Source: Candidatus Altimarinota bacterium (lineage in GTDB: Bacteria > Patescibacteriota > Gracilibacteria > Absconditabacterales > Absconditicoccaceae). Taken from it: a stretch of 7,507 nucleotides of DNA. Below the pieces are notes generated by a model. That model did no database searches and was not told the DNA's origin. It was given only the letters and a program-made list of their open reading frames with translations. The DNA lies in NCBI GenBank assembly GCA_015489035.1, contig WFMP01000242.1:1-7507 (forward strand). Reading direction: 5' to 3'. The translations under genes and the position numbers were made by a program. Shown one piece after another: positions 5,946 to 7,507 of the stretch (the first letter of the stretch is position 1; each line of letters starts with the position of its first letter).

Positions 5946-7507
5946 TTACTTAATCAAGTTTTCTAATAAATTTAACATTTTCTCTATTTCCTTAAAAGCA
6001 TCTTTATAAAATTTCTTTTTTGTAATATCTATTCAAAATTGTGCTAAAAGTTCTTTTGGTGGTATACTTCCTCCTGAGCTTAATATTTGTTTATAATCTT
6101 GGATAAATTTCTTTCATTCGGTTTTATATTTATTGTAAAGTGAGAAAGTTAGTATATTCCCAAATGCATATGAATAACAGTAAAATGGTGTATGGAAAAT
6201 ATGAGGAATCATAGACCAACTACTTTCTTCTTCTGGTTTTACATCATATTCAATAGTTTTTCAACTCATTTTCTCTTGAGTATTTCTCCATAATTTACAA
6301 TAATCTTCATGTGAAAATTGTTTATTTTCTTGAATTCAAGTATGAACTTGTTTTTCAAAATCTACATACTGTATTTGTCTAAAAATAGTTGAAAAAACAT
6401 CTCATAATTTGCTCTCTAGTAAGTTTATTTTATCTTCTTTTGTTAAGTTTTTATCATTTAATAAATACTCAGATAATAGCATTTCATTAAAAATACTTGC
6501 TGTTTCTGCTAAAGATAATGGACTATCATATACTGCTTCAGGTTGAACTTGACTTAAATGACCATGTATTGCATGTCCAAATTCGTGTGATAAAGTAGAA
6601 ATATCATTTAATTTTCAAGTAAAATTTAATAGAACGAAACTTTCTTGTCATTTACTATAACTTGCAAATGCTCCACCTCTTTTTCATTGTTTTGGTTCAA
6701 AATCAACTCTTCCATTTTCTAATAAATCTTTACTATAATTGTAAAAAGTTTCATCGAAATTTTTCATTACATTTAAATGTGTTTGTATAGCTTGGTCTTT
6801 TGTAAATTTAGTTTTACTTTCTATTACAGGTGCAAATATATCTTGTATTGGTAAAGGCAGTTTTTTTCATAAAAGTTTAGTTTTTAATCAAACATATCTT
6901 TGATATAAATCGTAATTTTCTATTACTTGTTGCATGAGTAAATCTACAACTTTGTTATCAATTCATTCAGAGATATTTCTTGGTTCCATCACTGTTTTGT
7001 ATTTTCTTAGTTTTACTGACAATACCCATTGTTTTACAAAAGTAGAGTAGATATTTGCCAAAACTGTTTTGTTTCATTTTTTTCAATAAACTTCTCTCAA
7101 AGTTTTGTAAGCTAATCTTCTTATTTTAGGGTCTGAATTTGATCTTAGACTTCTAACCTCGTCTTCTGTTAAAACTTTATGCTCTCAATTCAATTTTATT
7201 TTGAAACTTAATCAGCTATGAAATTCATTGTATAAATTTTCAATTTGTGTATTTACAGGAGATAATTCATTCAATAATTTCTCTTCTTTTTTTGATAAAA
7301 GATGTTTCAATGATTTAATTTTATCTTCTAATAGATATTTATAGCTGTTTAGTAAAGGACTTTGAGAAAACTCTGTTAACTTTGTTTTTCATAATTTTTT
7401 AAATTCTTCTTGAACAAAAAGTAGTTGATTTTGTATCTCAACAAACATATTTTCTACTACCATAGTTTTTTTTATAATTTGTTGATTCTGTGTGTCCAGG
7501 CTGTTTG
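5946..7507 (-). CDS. pepF: Oligoendopeptidase F, M3 family (N-terminus beyond window)
   Basis: Cytoplasmic zinc metallopeptidase that cuts short peptides; in this family it serves peptide turnover. The frame (read from the right edge, UGA as Gly) gives 519 residues without a stop and ends in TAA at 5946-5948. The zinc site HEFGH is encoded at 6573-6587, and the third ligand, Glu in SLAETAS, 27 residues later at 6504-6506. Upstream is KRGGAFAS (about 6660-6683). Downstream is HIFHTPFYCYSYAFG (about 6159-6203), the His/Tyr-rich stretch that holds substrate in M3 enzymes, and ILSSGGSIPPKELL near the C-terminus. PepF proteins are about 600 residues with the zinc motif near 385; here it lies about 307 residues from the edge, so roughly 80 N-terminal residues are missing. 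A Met at 7461-7463 is internal, not the likely start. It is upstream of dut and probably co-transcribed with it. The related name pepB, or a generic M3 peptidase, is possible. Confidence 0.93.

Overview
The window comes from a very A+T-rich bacterial genome in which UGA is read as glycine (translation table 25). This points to the candidate phyla Absconditabacteria (SR1) or Gracilibacteria (BD1-5). The evidence is internal. In-frame TGA falls at invariant glycines of several unrelated families: the P-loop GHVDHGKT and DTPGH of IF-2, GLCGALN of the ATP synthase gamma subunit, SYGG of FtsW, motif V of dUTPase, and the glycine-rich SecG loop. TGG is still used for Trp, and TGA-TGG pairs occur, so UGA is not Trp. 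All seven genes end in TAA. No CGN codon is used in any of them; every Arg is AGA or AGG. Read with the standard code, the window collapses into short fragments; with table 25 it is almost wholly coding.

Left part, + strand (1-3522): infB (IF-2, open at the left edge), then secG (SecYEG translocon subunit with an unusual hydrophilic tail), then atpG (F1 ATP synthase gamma subunit) without other atp genes beside it. After a 163-nt gap holding a possible promoter, a second + strand pair follows (3686-5359): an unrecognised four-helix membrane protein and, 21 nt later, an FtsW-type SEDS glycosyltransferase for septal peptidoglycan. A hairpin with T-runs on both sides (around 5383-5402) looks like a shared bidirectional terminator.

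Right part, - strand (5469-7507): pepF/M3-family oligoendopeptidase (N-terminus beyond the right edge), followed 48 nt downstream by dut (dUTPase). These converge on ftsW at the terminator.

The genes are mostly housekeeping (translation initiation, protein export, ATP synthesis, cell division, nucleotide-pool cleaning, peptide turnover). I see no mobile element, CRISPR array, tRNA, rRNA or defence system. The unusual content is the genetic code and codon use, the lack of Shine-Dalgarno sequences at visible starts, the gene order, variant residues in IF-2 and FtsW, and the unknown membrane protein paired with FtsW. I found no convincing new multi-gene system.
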